From Poa pratensis (Eukaryota > Streptophyta > Magnoliopsida > Poales > Poaceae), in the NCBI GenBank assembly GCA_947311845.1, contig CAMZMU010000052.1, positions 140,445,733 to 140,509,732 on the forward strand: a stretch of DNA of 64,000 nucleotides, given 5' to 3'. Each line of letters opens with the position of its first letter. Position 1 is the stretch's first letter. The notes beneath the pieces are model-generated. The model saw only the letters and a program-made list of their open reading frames with translations. It made no database searches and had not been told where the DNA came from. The position numbers and the translations under genes are program-made. Shown in pieces: positions 36,264 to 47,169 of the stretch.

Positions 36264-36641
36264 ACGCCTCTCCCGGATAAATAGATATACAAATAGATGG
36301 ATATAAGGAAATACAGGGCGAGAAGCGCCTTCATGAAAAACTTCTGCCGAAACATAAGATGAACATTTTTTCATGGACATATTAAAGAAACAATATTTTC
36401 TATTATTTTAACTAATTATAATACAAGAAAATATCTTATCATTATAATTTTTGAATGTGTTAGATAATCCACAAACCAGATGAAGGACAAAAGGTAAGTC
36501 TAGCCGTTCAAATGCGCGGGCCAACCTGCTAGTTAAATGGTAATACATATGCAATGCAAAGTTCTTGTCAAAGTCTTTTCATCGCTTCTGCACTATGTTT
36601 GAGTTGTTCGAGGACAAACAACGAGCTAAGCTTGGGGGAGC

Positions 36642-38002
36642 TGATGCATCCAAAATGCATCTACTTTTCCAAGCACTTTGCTTCATAATTTGCTCCGGAA
36701 TCTTCCCATATTTGAATAAAACTGTTGATTCTGACGCTGTTTTTTAGCAAGGTCTCTTTTCTGGCTATTTTTGCAGGAAATAAAATCGGGGAAAAATACC
36801 ACGCCAATTTTTATGGAAAAGGAAGACAATGGACCAAAGATGGACACGAGGAAGCGCTCGAGGGCCAAAAGGGGGGCCCACATGGCCACTGTACCTGGCC
36901 ACGTGGGTCCACCCCAAATGGGCCTCGGGCACCGCCTCGCCTTCGGTCTTCGACGTACCCCCTCAGATATACAGAAAAGTGCTTGCCCTAGAAGGAGAGG
37001 AGCTTTCGCGAAACAGAGCGCCGCCACCATCACGATCTTCGTTTCGGGGAAAGATTGATCCAGGATTTCTCCTCCGGTGGAGGGATCCGGAGGCCGTCTT
37101 CACCGCCATCTTCGCCGCCTTTGTCTCCATCGACCATGAGCTCCTTCACCATCACCATGTGTGAGTAGTCCGCTGTAGGCATGTGAGGTGGATGGGGATT
37201 GGATGAGATTGATCATGTAATGCTACCCGTTGTTCGGGATTTTAGGGGTTTATCTTGAGGATACTTTTGTATTGTGTTGATGCACTCTTGCTATGTTTAA
37301 TGCTTGCTACTAGGGCCCGAGTGGCATGATTTCAGTACTGAACTTATTTTGCTCCATCATATATTTGAGCTTGGTACTTATCTGCAAAGTGTATCACCTG
37401 CTATTATGTTGAACCTGCGAACCCTAAATGTGACATATAGGGAAAACAAGGGGGAGATGTTTTAGTTTGAGGATTCTATGTGTTCATGAAGTGTTAATGC
37501 ATTGTTCCGGTCTATTCGAAAGGGTAGACCTTAATTACCTGTAGTTCCAAGTTGGCCCCGGTGAAATGGGCAGGTAGGACAATAGATGTTGTGCAAATTC
37601 TCTTGGTTAGTACGCACAACTAATTATGGAACACATACCTACATATATCGGAGTTAGAGATACATCCCATTGCTATTTGTATCTTATTATATGTTCAATC
37701 TTATTCATGCAACACCCCGCTATCACCTCATGCCTACGTTTTAAATCTCTGAGTTGCACTTTCACTTTTCCGGTGAAAACTGGGAAACACTTGTTCACTG
37801 CTGCTGTTCTGCTTGTTACTTGAATCATACTACTGCCATCACTATTACTGCTGTAAGTTATTGATATACAGGTGTGGTTGAGAGTGACGCCTCAATTGTC
37901 AAAGTCTTATTGATATTCGTGTGTTCCCATCGAGTTGAACTATAAATTTGGGTAATACTTCCCAACGAAGACTTCAGCGATCCCCTATACTTGTGGGTAT
38001 CA
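36642..38002 (+). repeat. 3' LTR of element 2
   Basis: 1361 bp, directly after the purine tract at 36631-36641. The LTR TATA motif reads 'cagatatacag' here instead of 'catatatacag'. Confidence 0.93.
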
Positions 38003-38363
38003 GGTATTTTTCCCAAATTATCCGAGCTCTCTTCCTGCTATCCTTGGATCTCCAAGTTTAGAGCAGATTTTTCAAATCTGCTTGGTGGGTTTGCTCATTG
38101 GTGTGTGACTCCTCCACTCATCCAATTATTATTTTTGTTCTTGTGCCTCATGCATGAAGTATTTTGCTGCACTAGGTGTCACCTATTATGCTTGAAAAAT
38201 CCATAGATTTAAGTTTTCTAGTTGATATTGATGCATGATATTGATGTGGAGACTAATTATGGATGGCTTAATGTTATTTTAAAGTATTACATCTTGATTT
38301 TTGTTGAATATTGTTTTTGGGCAGCAAGGTATCATGTTTAGCAAGGGCAAGGCATTGCTTGGG

Positions 38364-41264
38364 ATGAACTCAAGACCAAGGAGAAGAGCATGCAAAGTCT
38401 CCCTCAATTATGATGACAACCATCTTTGGGAGGATGATGCATTCTATGTAGGGGAGAAGTTGAAGATCCATACAACTATATGGCAAGATCCCCATGTTCT
38501 TTAACAGTGGGGGATCAAAGAGGACTTCGACATCTTCGCCACTGCAACCGGCTTACTTAGGTTTTCCCAGAACCCACAAGATACCTATGAGGAACTCTCG
38601 CGGGAATTCCTCTCTACATTCAGGTTTGAGGGTCCTGAGCTCTACAAGCACAGTAAGAAAAGTAAGGCATCCCCTCTTACCTTTGTTTGCAAATTTACTA
38701 TGAGAGGTGAGCGACTTGTTAAGTCTCTAGAGGAATTTTGCAATGCTATTGGTGTAGAAAACACGGGGAGTTGGAATGAAACCCGTGCTGATTCCAAACC
38801 TGAACTTGTTGAGTTTTGGCATTCCATTTCTGTAAACTCTCATGATAGATTAAATAGGGGTAAATTTACTCATATACAGCACCCAAGTTTGAGATAATTT
38901 GCGTTGTTTCTTGCAAGAGGATTTCTTGTTAGGGACAACAATTCTGCTTGCACTGGACCGATGGTTTATCTACTTAAATGTGCAAAAGAAAACATACCAT
39001 GTGAGTATAACTTGGAGTCGTTCTTACTAGATCCTTGCATACTGCCGTGAGTAGAGATATTACTGATCAAACTCCTATTTATTCTGGTGCTATTGCTACT
39101 TTAGTGTACAATTACATTATAGATGAGAGAGGTTATGGTGATAACATGGGTACTCTTGTGCGAGAGTCCAAATTACTTGATTTTGCTTTGACTACTCGCA
39201 TGGAAATAAGTACGATGTATGGGGATTATTATTTGTATAACTATTTGAGTACTAGTGGGCAGCGAGTGCCCATTAGGCTCCCCCGTACTGACCTTTTTGA
39301 CAGGAGTACCAGAAAGTGGACAGTGGAGGAGGCGTCGCCTCAAGAGGAGACACAAGCTCCAGAGATGCAGGGGTACCAACCTCAGGCGGAGTCCCTGTAC
39401 CTGATGCATTTAAAATGCATACATGAACTTTGCACTTTATTACTCATATTCCAATCATATTTACATCATATAAGGGTTATATTAATGTTTTTATCATGAT
39501 TTTGGAAATATTTTAATGATTTTCTATTTTTATGGAATTAACCCTGCACAGGCAGAAAACCCTATTTTTTGTTTTAATGTTTCAGGGACCCAAACATAGT
39601 CCAAATCACCTGCAAATTTAGGGGCGTCATTTTTTGGAAGGAAGAAGACCTGTGGGCGAAGGAAGCGAACAAACAGAGGCCCGAGGGCCAAAAGAGGGGA
39701 GCCCACGTGGCCTCTATACCTGGCCGCGTGGGACCCACCCAATTGGGCCTCGAGGCTCCGTTGCCGTCGATCTTTGCTCCACCGACTCCGTCTTGACCTA
39801 AAACTGCCTATAAAAATTATCCCGAGGCTCTTCGGAAAGGAGCGCCACCAAAACATAGAAACACCGAAACAGAGACCTAGAGCTGCAGATTGGAGGGGGA
39901 AAACTCCGGCGGAGCGCTGCCGGCGTGGTCTCCATCTTCTCCATCGACTTCTCCACCGTCTCCATGATGAAGAGGGAGTAGTCCACCTTTGGATTATGGG
40001 TTTGTGGAAGTAACTTATGTATCTCTCGTCTCTTGAGCTTCACTAATTAGTACCGTATGAGCTGTTGAACATGATTACGGTCACCGTTGTAATACCTATG
40101 TGGTGGATCTTTTTATGAGTTAATATATGTTTGAGATTGCAATGTTTGTTTCAGTTATGAATATAGATGCATATTATGTACCCCGTTCTTATTTACTTGT
40201 CATGATCAAGCATGTTTATGAGAGCGTGTGTGGGGGAACGTGTGCATTAGTTGGAGTAACGGGGGTGGCTAGTGCAGTGAACGTGAGAGAAAGTTCTGCG
40301 ATACACTTGGGTATTTCTACCTTACTTTGTTGCCTCACTAGGGATAAACTAAAATACCATGCTACCGGAGATGTGGGTGTGACCATTGCCACTACTCTAT
40401 GACTAGATCTAGCATGTTCATATTTTCACTTCATGTTAAGATACTTAAAGCTATACTCTGAGTCATCTTAATTACCGAGGTGTTATGATTTAGTTCGCAT
40501 CTTGGTGGAGTATAAGTGAGACTAATAACCAAAAGGTCTCTATGTTAGGACGTGATGCCCATATAACTAGTAACTTGTTACCAAACTTTGTGTTGCAATC
40601 TCATATGTCAACTCTGTGTGTTTCATTGTCTACCACTTTATTAAAGAGAGAGTGCATTTGTGAAACCATGAACCCCGGTCCATTTTTAATCATAAGAAAC
40701 ACCTTTCCAACAACATTTACCTCTTTTCCATTTTCTGCCATAATTAAATCAGAAAATACAAAAACACTTTTCATCTTGCATACATCATTAAAAAACCCAA
40801 AAAATATCATTTATCATTGCATCCACCACCATTGCATATTTATTTCTTGTTTGCATTGCATAACTATCTTGATATCATTCTTACAACTTGTGCTTGACAA
40901 CCACAGGTGAGGTTGAGGACCAAAACATTTAACTTTGTTTTGTAGGTAACCAAAAGAAGGATAAGAAGATATATCTTCCACTACTGATTCCCCGAGAGTT
41001 CGATATTAAACCCTCGAGTCACCCTCGTGGGGAAAACTGTCTTCCACTTACTACACACTCTGCACTTGGAGTCTCAACCTAATCCTGTTTACCTTTTTTT
41101 CAGGTATCAAGACCGTTTTCTGGCGCCATCAACTACGCACCAGAGATCAGTAGTTACCTGAAAGCTAATACATCTACAGGAATCAGTACCCAGGCATGCA
41201 AGGCTACCCATATGGTTACTACCCTGGAGGTGGAAGTGGATACGGCCACTACCCAGGATACTAG
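38364..41264 (+). pseudogene. ATHILA ORF-1-like gene of element 1, split by an insertion
   Basis: Starts MNSRPRRRACKVSLNYDDNHLWEDDAFYVGEKLK at 38364. In-frame stops occur near 38504 and 38896, and a shift occurs near 39015. The frame continues to 39401, where the 39402-41185 insertion interrupts it, and the Gly/Tyr tail resumes at 41191 and stops at 41262-41264. It is otherwise collinear with 30398-31498, and its early part is better preserved (one frame through the first 46 codons). Confidence 0.7.
39402..41185 (+). mobile_element. LTR plus primer-site remnant of a related retrotransposon, 5-bp TSD
   Basis: A 1784-bp insertion bounded by gtacc duplications (39397-39401 and 41186-41190). It opens TGATGCATTTAAAATGCATA, similar to but distinct from the LTRs of elements 1 and 2. 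An LTR-like end 'aggtatca' comes at 41109, then 'tggcgcc', the first 7 bases of the primer site (41121-41127). About 58 bp of unrelated sequence ending in 'aatca' follows. There is a TATA-like 'ctataaaaat' near 39810. It is therefore not a plain solo LTR; the internal region and second LTR have been lost irregularly. Confidence 0.75.
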
Positions 41265-42890
41265 CTTGATCGCAAGCTTGGGGGAGTACTTCTCTTACTC
41301 TCCATTCGTTATGTTATATCACCGTTATATTGTTATGATAAGTTTCTTATTCTGAAAACCTCAGAAACACAAAAAGATTTTATTTGTTTCTTTCACTTAT
41401 TTACTTCTGGTCATTTACCTTTTGCATCTTAAAACTAAAAAGAACAAAAATATTTTCGTTTTCTTGAAACGAACGAAAAAACGGAGGTGCAGAAATTGCT
41501 GAAATCTGCTCACTGTTTTATTTTTCATTTTTTCTGTAACTCCGTTTGTGCTGAAATTTTAACCACTACTGCAACTTTTCATGACCTACACACCCGTAAA
41601 ATATGAGATTTTTCTGAGATGTCTAGGTAGGGTAAAAACAGTACTGTATGCAGTAGTGTTTTATGGCAGATTTGAGTTTTTATTGTGCAGTTCAAGTTGG
41701 GAGAGGAGAACAACGATGATGAGTTAATGTGCATGAAGTGGATGAAAGGTATGACACCTTTGCCGTGTTTATATGGACTTTTTAATAACAGCAAGTGCGC
41801 ACATCATAGTTTCTTTGACATCTAGTGAAGTGGTAGCAAATGTTTATCTTCTCTATGTTCTAGTATGTTATATAATGATGCAAGTGAAATTTTATTTAGT
41901 GACAATACTTAGTTATGGATTGAATAATTGTGGCTCTAAACAAAGGTCTACGCATCCCTTTGTGCTTGCTAAACTTGCCAACCAAAAGAGAGTAAAAGAA
42001 TTTTTCAAATGATAAACATGAAGTCGTATGCTTGACAGATTTAGTGGTTGGGAGTTAGCTGAAATGTGCTGACACATGGAAAGCTTTCAACATTGCACTA
42101 GATTATATTTAGTTGATATCATGCACTTTTGTCTATGGATGCTTATCATGTGCGAAATAAAAGTGGAAACTTAGCAAGTTTGATGAGTAAGAATAATTGG
42201 CTAGAGAGACGCCTGAGCCGCCAACTTAAGCCATGCATCATTCATGGTGGAAATTTACAGCGTACCATGGTGGACATTCGGTGATGCACTTCATAATAAA
42301 AAGCTATGCAAATAGTAAATAAAAGAGTGCTGAGATTGTTCATTGTATGTTTGTCTTGTTGTTTCGACATGGGCTTGTCCATGTCCTGGGACAAGAGGTA
42401 CCTCAGTTGATGCTCTTGATGACGCTTTTATTACTTGCAATGACTGAAAAATTCAAACTTGCCTAGTGACCCAAGTTGAGTAGTCATGGTGTAGGTACTC
42501 GTATTCACGGGGCATGAGGCTTTCAACCATTAGTCGGTCAAGCATATGAGTCATATTAGTGAACACCAAAGGGTTTGATAAAACTAAGAGTAAGGTTGTA
42601 AGCACAATGATTTAACAAGTTAACAAAGAAAGAATCAAAAGATCTCAAAAATCTTGACATGATTCAATCAATAGCGATGCAAGAACCTTTGTTTATTTCT
42701 ACAGTTGAGCAAACTTATCCAAGTATCGACACGACATGTTATTTCTCTTACAACTAGTATAAATGCTTTAACATTGATTAGATATACCTTTGCTAGCATT
42801 TTGTTATTTGTCATTGAAATAATGATTTGAATACTTGTTGGTATTAAACGGTGTTACATATGCAATGCAAAGTTCTTGTCAAAGTCTTTT

Positions 42891-44245
42891 CCAAAATGCA
42901 TCTACTTTTCCAAGCACTTTGCTTCATAATTTGTTCCGGAATCTTCCCATTTTTGAATAAAACTGCTGAATCTGACGCTGTTTTTAGCAAAGTCTCTTTT
43001 CTGGCTATTTTTGCAGTAAATTAAATCGGGGAAAAATACCACGCCCATTTTTATGGAAAAGGAAGACGACGGACCAAAGATGGACACGAGGAAGCGCTCG
43101 AGGGCCAAAAGAGGGGGGCCCCACGCGGCCACTGTACCTGGCCACGTGGGCCCACCCCAATTGGGCCTCGGGCACCGCCTCGCCTTCGGTCTTCGACGTA
43201 CCCTCTCATATATACAGAAAAACGCTTGCCCTAGAAGGGGAGAAGCTTTCGCGAAACAGAGCGCCGCCATCACCACGATCTTCGTTTCGGAGAAAGATTG
43301 ATCCAGGATTTCTCCTCCGGTGGAGGGATCCGGAGGCCATCTTCACCGCCATCTTCACCGCCTTCATTTCCATCGACCATGAGCTCCTTCACCATCACCA
43401 TGTGTGAGTAGACCGCTGTAGGCATGTGAGGTGGATGGGGATTGGATGAGATTGATCATGTAATGCTACCCGTTGTCCGGGATTCTAGGGGTTTATCTTG
43501 AGGATATTTTTGTATTGTGTTAATGCACTTATGCTATGTTTAATGCTTGCTACTAGGTCCCGAGTGGCATGATTTCAGTACTGAACTTATTTTGCCCCAT
43601 CATATATTTGAGTTTGGTACTTATCTGCAAAGTGTATCACCTGCTATTATGTTGAACCTGCGAACCCTAAAAGTGACATATAGGGAAAACAAGGGGGGAG
43701 ATGTTTTAGTTTGAGGATTCTATGTGTTCATGAAGTGTTAATGCATTGTTCCAGTCTATTCGAAAGGGTAGACCTTAATTACCTGTAGTTCCAAGTTGGC
43801 CCCGGTGAAATGGGCAGGTAGGACAATAGATGTTGTGTAAATTCTCTTGGTTAGTACGCACAACTAATTATGGAACACATACCTACTTATATCGGAGTTA
43901 GAGATAAATCTCATTGCTTTTTATATCTTATTATATGATCAATCTCATTCATGCAACACCCCGCTATCACCTCATGCCTACGTTTTAAATCTCTGAGTTA
44001 CACTTTCACTTTTCCGGTGAAAACTGGGAAACACTTGTTACAGCTGATGTTCTATTTGTTACTTGAATCATATTACTGTCATCACTATTACTGCTGCAAG
44101 TTATTGATATACATGTGTGGTTGAGAGTGACGCCTTAATTGCCAAAATCTTATTGATATTCTTATGTTCCCATCGAGTCGAACTATAAATTTGGGTAATA
44201 CTTTCCAACGAAGACTTCAGCGATCCCTTATACTTGTGGGTATCA
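42891..44245 (+). repeat. 3' LTR of element 1, missing its first 8 bp
   Basis: It matches the other LTRs from 'ccaaaatgcatc' onward and ends GGGTATCA before atcat. The junction at 42890 fuses internal sequence 'aaagtctttt' directly to the LTR, deleting about 70 bp that in element 2 include the purine tract. Confidence 0.9.
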
Positions 44246-44250
44246 ATCAT

Positions 44251-45005
44251 CCACCACCACCAGTGGAATGCATGCCGACCATGTAGTATTTTTTGTTAAA
44301 TCTGTCCCTTTGGCAAAATTAATGGTAGATCTGGGCTTGATGGGAACTACTCCGTATTTGTTAATCTGACCCCAAGGTCGTCGCCAATGTAAATGGAGCC
44401 ACACGCTTGTAGGTTGGCGCAAACACTGGGATGCTAAATTGGTTCGGCGCCATGGTCATTGGCGCGGACCTCACATCGGCGCAATTTCAGTTGGCTCTGC
44501 GCTGACGACCACCGATTGAATGAATGGATGTTGTTGGAGGACTGACGCGCACACAATGTGAAGAGCGTGAATTCGACATTGTCAAAAGCGTTTTACAGCT
44601 TCTTGCGTGTTCAGGAACGCATCGCACTGACTGAAAACCTGGCGTGATGGTACAGTATCTCCACGCACGCGTAAGAAGAAACGTAACAGCACTGGCTGTC
44701 TAGGCCGGGACGGGACCTGCGAAAGAATTGTGTGGCCTAGATCTCACCAGCCCAAAAAGAGCATACTACGCGCGCATGCACGGCCGAAGCGACGGTCACA
44801 GCAAGCGCACTTGGTCGGTACTGGTGACTGTCAGTGGTAGATTGCCCAGCCCCATGCATGCAGGTCGATCGCTGGGATGGCCGGATCCATCGAGTACGTG
44901 CCGATTTGTAGCACAGCTGCACGGGACCAGACCTACTTGTTAGATTCCCCTCCTCGCCGTGCCGATCAAATGCTACTACTGTACTACTTACCAACTCGCC
45001 TAGTA
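44251..45005. other. Single-copy-looking spacer, no supported gene
   Basis: GC content is more even than in the repeats. Frames at 44728-44994 overlap on both strands without domain signals. The sequence may belong to the distal upstream region of the small gene at 46176. Confidence 0.4.
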
Positions 45006-45086
45006 CTCCCTCCGTTCATAAAATGATGTCTCAATTTTGTTTTAGTTTAGGCTAAAGTTGAGACATCTTTTTGTGAACGGAGGGAG
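45006..45086. mobile_element. Stowaway MITE
   Basis: 81 bp, CTCCCTCCGT to ACGGAGGGAG, TA on both sides. The centre pairs as 'tgtctcaattt' with 'aaagttgagaca'. It lies about 700 bp upstream of the TATA box of the small membrane-protein gene. Confidence 0.95.
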
Positions 45087-45778
45087 TAGTAAACATTACT
45101 CTACCATGAACGAATCACCAGGGCGATCAACTGATATCACCTACGCATGTTGCGCCTAGCTACAATTTGCTCTGTTTTTGTTCATCCACCAACCAGCAGG
45201 TGTGGCGGATCTCCTTCTCCACGGGAATTGATAAGTTACGTGATTCGACGGGCAAACGGCACGGAAGCGTGATGGCCTGCCAAGAAGACGAAACAGACGA
45301 CGCATGAGCTGATTATTAACCCAGACTCCCGACACACGGTTGCCATGTCGATCGCTTGCCCGTGAAGCGCAAGCAAGTGTACATAACCAGTACAGTTACA
45401 GTAGCTCGGAATCTTCACACGGGCGGAATTAGCAGCGGAAGACCAGGAACTAAACCAGCTAGTAGTGGATCGGAGCAAGCCGACAGAGGTTAGTAAACCG
45501 AGTGAAGAGCTCACATGGCTAGTACTCCACCTAATGTGGTGGGGGTCGCCACCTCTCTCTTCTCTCTTCACGATATGTCGTTTCCCCCAAGCACGGGGCA
45601 ATGGCGGCCATCTTAGCTTCCCACTCACTCCACCACCCAAAAATAACGGAGCCCTACGTAGAGATAGATCGGTTTGCTAGATAGGGTTCTCACTCACTCA
45701 CACACTCGCGTCACGAGTCTCTCCCTCGCACCACATACGTAGGTAGCACGTAGATACTCCTGCCAACGGCGCCGGCGC
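45087..45778. other. Upstream region of the small membrane-protein gene
   Basis: No supported gene. The minus-strand 134-codon frame (45236-45640) lacks any recognisable motif. The position and base composition fit a plant promoter region. Confidence 0.4.
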
Positions 45779-45789
45779 TCTTATATATA
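45779..45789 (+). promoter_or_regulatory. TATA box of the small membrane-protein gene
   Basis: 'tcttatatatacc' precedes a CT-rich 'ctctcactcctcactcctcac' by about 30 bases, a typical plant TATA and pyrimidine-rich start region. Transcription would begin around 45815. Confidence 0.6.
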
Positions 45790-45888
45790 CCTGGAATCTT
45801 CAAGCGGCCTGAGCTCTCACTCCTCACTCCTCACAAGTCGTTATTTTGCTCTGCTTGATTTCCCGTTGAAGCCACCGCACTTTCGTAG

Positions 45889-46145
45889 GTACGTTCGTTC
45901 GTGCCGCTCAAAGGCATGTAATTCCGCTCTCGTTTGTTTATCATGGTCCGCTGCAGAAAGAACATGGTCTGGTTGATACCGAGATCTGTCGGTGCGACCT
46001 TTAATTAGCTCCTTTTGTACGTCCAGCCATTTGGTTAATCTCCGTTCACATGATCGATCGTCCTGCATTTCGTCAATTGTGTAGCACCAGTCACCAGAGC
46101 ACACCTTGGTTAAGCTGTTTCTAACTGTTGTTGCTTGGCAAACAG
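45889..46145 (+). other. Probable 5'UTR intron
   Basis: The donor is 'gtag|gtacgt' at 45888/45889 and the acceptor 'gcaaacag' at 46145 (or the next AG, three bases on). The intron would be about 257 bp, T-rich, ending 30 bases before the start codon. Inferred from splice consensus only. Confidence 0.5.
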
Positions 46146-46175
46146 CAGCTCGATCGGGGTAAGGTAACCGCAGCA

Positions 46176-46577
46176 ATGGCGTGCATCCGGCGAGATCTGC
46201 TGCTGGCGGCGCTGTGCGTGGTGGCTCTCCTCGCCGTCGGGTCGGAGTCGCACGGGCTGGAGGAGTTCGGCGAAGGGAAGACAGAGGCGACGCCCGAGAT
46301 GGCCTCCTTCTTCGGGGCCAAGCCCGAGGCCGCCGTGCTGCCCGAGGCCCTGCCCGCCAAGCCGGAGGCCGCCTCGGCTATGCCTACGACCACCACGACG
46401 AACACCAACGCCGTTGCATCGTCGACATCGGCCCCACCGCGCAGGTCAGTGGCCGTGGCGGCCGGCGTGTCGTGCGGCATCGCGGCCCTGGCGGTGGTCG
46501 GCGTCGCGGTCGCCGTGGCATTCGTCGTGCGCGCCAGGCGCGGCGAGAGGCGCGAGGCCGAGGTGTATCTCGGCTGA
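46176..46577 (+). CDS. Small secreted or single-pass membrane protein, unknown function
   Basis: A 133-residue frame starts at 46176 in a good plant context (gcagcaATGGCG). Residues about 6-26 (DLLLAALCVVALLAVGSESHG) form a signal peptide. A Glu/Pro/Ala-rich region with a Thr run (PTTTTTNTN) follows, possibly O-glycosylated. Residues about 94-118 (AAGVSCGIAALAVVGVAVAVAFVVRA) form a membrane helix, followed by a short basic cytoplasmic tail RRGERREAEVYLG. This predicts type I topology, with a small extracellular part. The TATA box, 5'UTR intron and GC-rich coding typical of grass genes support a real gene. A possible polyadenylation signal, 'agataaataa', is near 46745. I do not recognise the family. 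Confidence 0.72.
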   Translation: MACIRRDLLLAALCVVALLAVGSESHGLEEFGEGKTEATPEMASFFGAKPEAAVLPEALPAKPEAASAMPTTTTTNTNAVASSTSAPPRRSVAVAAGVSCGIAALAVVGVAVAVAFVVRARRGERREAEVYLG

Positions 46578-46812
46578 GCCTCGAGCTAGGGGAGCTTCGT
46601 TAGGAGGGTGTTCGTCGTCAGTGTGGTTGATTCGCGTTAAATTGCCTGTTTAGTTCGATTATTTCCTCTGTTCTTACTTATTTCCGTTGTGTGTGTGATG
46701 GTGATGGAGATTTGGAGAAGTACCACGGGTCAGTGCGCCATTGTAAGATAAATAACGCTTTGCCTATTTCTCCAGTACTCTACTAATTTCGTACAATGGG
46801 TTGGTTATACTT

Positions 46813-47153
46813 GGGGTAGCACCAATTGAAGAGAAGGTTGTCCAACACCGTCTAAGATGGTTTGGTCATATAGAACGTAGGCCTCCGGAAGCGCCATTGC
46901 ATACCAGACGGATAAAGCGAGATGAGAATGTTAAGAGGGGTCGTGGTAGGCCAAACTTGACATGGGAGGAGTCTGTTAAGAGAGATCTGAAGGATTGGAA
47001 TATCACCAAAGAACTAGCCATGGATAGGGCTACGTGGAAGTTAGCTATCCATGTGCCAGAACCATGATCTGGTTTCGAGATCTTATGGGTTTCAACTCTA
47101 GCCTACCCCAACTTGTTTGGGAAAAAAGGCTTTGTTGTTGTTGTTATTGTTGT
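46813..47153 (+). mobile_element. 5'-truncated LINE with 16-bp TSD and (ttg)n tail
   Basis: The frame includes RLRWFGHIERRPPEAP, then GRGRPNLTWEESVKRDLKDWNI and DRATWKLAIHVPEP, which I recall as the C-terminal end of plant LINE reverse transcriptase ORFs. The 3' end is a 'ttgttgttgttattgttg' tail. The 16-mer 'tgggttggttatactt' occurs at 46797-46812 and 47154-47169 as the target duplication. The 341-bp piece sits about 235 bp after the stop of the small gene, near its likely 3' end. Confidence 0.88.
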
Positions 47154-47169
47154 TGGGTTGGTTATACTT

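Larger units (their letters stand above)
33062..36532 (+). mobile_element. Non-autonomous Helitron inside element 2
   Basis: The insertion begins TCTATTATATAATTAAAAC and ends CTAG. It sits between host A (33061) and T (36533) without duplicating them, the Helitron signature. Element 1 supplies the empty site: its 'ttggtattaaacggtg' (about 42839-42853) equals the two flanks joined. A weak imperfect hairpin (gccgttcaaatgcgcgggc) lies about 10 bases before the 3' end. There is no Rep/helicase. A 172-codon frame (33093-33611) has no recognised domain; it could be captured exon sequence but I cannot identify a source gene. Confidence 0.85.
25526..38002 (+). mobile_element. Inner Athila-lineage LTR retrotransposon (element 2) with 5-bp TSD
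   Basis: The LTRs are 25526-26882 (1357 bp) and 36642-38002 (1361 bp). The 5-mer ggtat flanks the element (25521-25525 and 38003-38007), and the interrupted element 1 sequence resumes right after it. The primer site tggcgccgttgccgggga (26893-26910) matches the 3' end expected for tRNA-Asp. A polypurine tract, cttgggggagc, abuts the 3' LTR. Without the 3471-bp Helitron it is 9006 bp. Coding is limited to gag, protease and an ATHILA ORF-1-like protein, so it is non-autonomous even without the frameshifts. Confidence 0.95.
21017..44245 (+). mobile_element. Outer Athila-lineage LTR retrotransposon (element 1), host of nested insertions
   Basis: The 5' LTR is 21017-22367 and the 3' LTR 42891-44245. 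The 5-mer atcat flanks the whole element (21012-21016 and 44246-44250). Its internal region is cut at 25525/38003 by element 2 and at 39401/41186 by another insertion. Removing both leaves about 9.0 kb, matching element 2. Gag (from 22458), protease (to 25067) and an ATHILA ORF-1-like frame (38364-41264) are all broken by shifts and stops. No reverse transcriptase or integrase is present. A deletion of about 70 bp removed the polypurine tract and the first 8 bp of the 3' LTR. The family resembles Triticeae Sabrina/WHAM-type elements, a name that needs a search. Confidence 0.93.

Noticed and set aside
46181..46603. Alternative 140-codon frame over the small membrane-protein gene
   Set aside because: An Arg/Gly-rich shadow frame of GC-rich coding; the other frame has a signal peptide, a membrane helix and a good start context.
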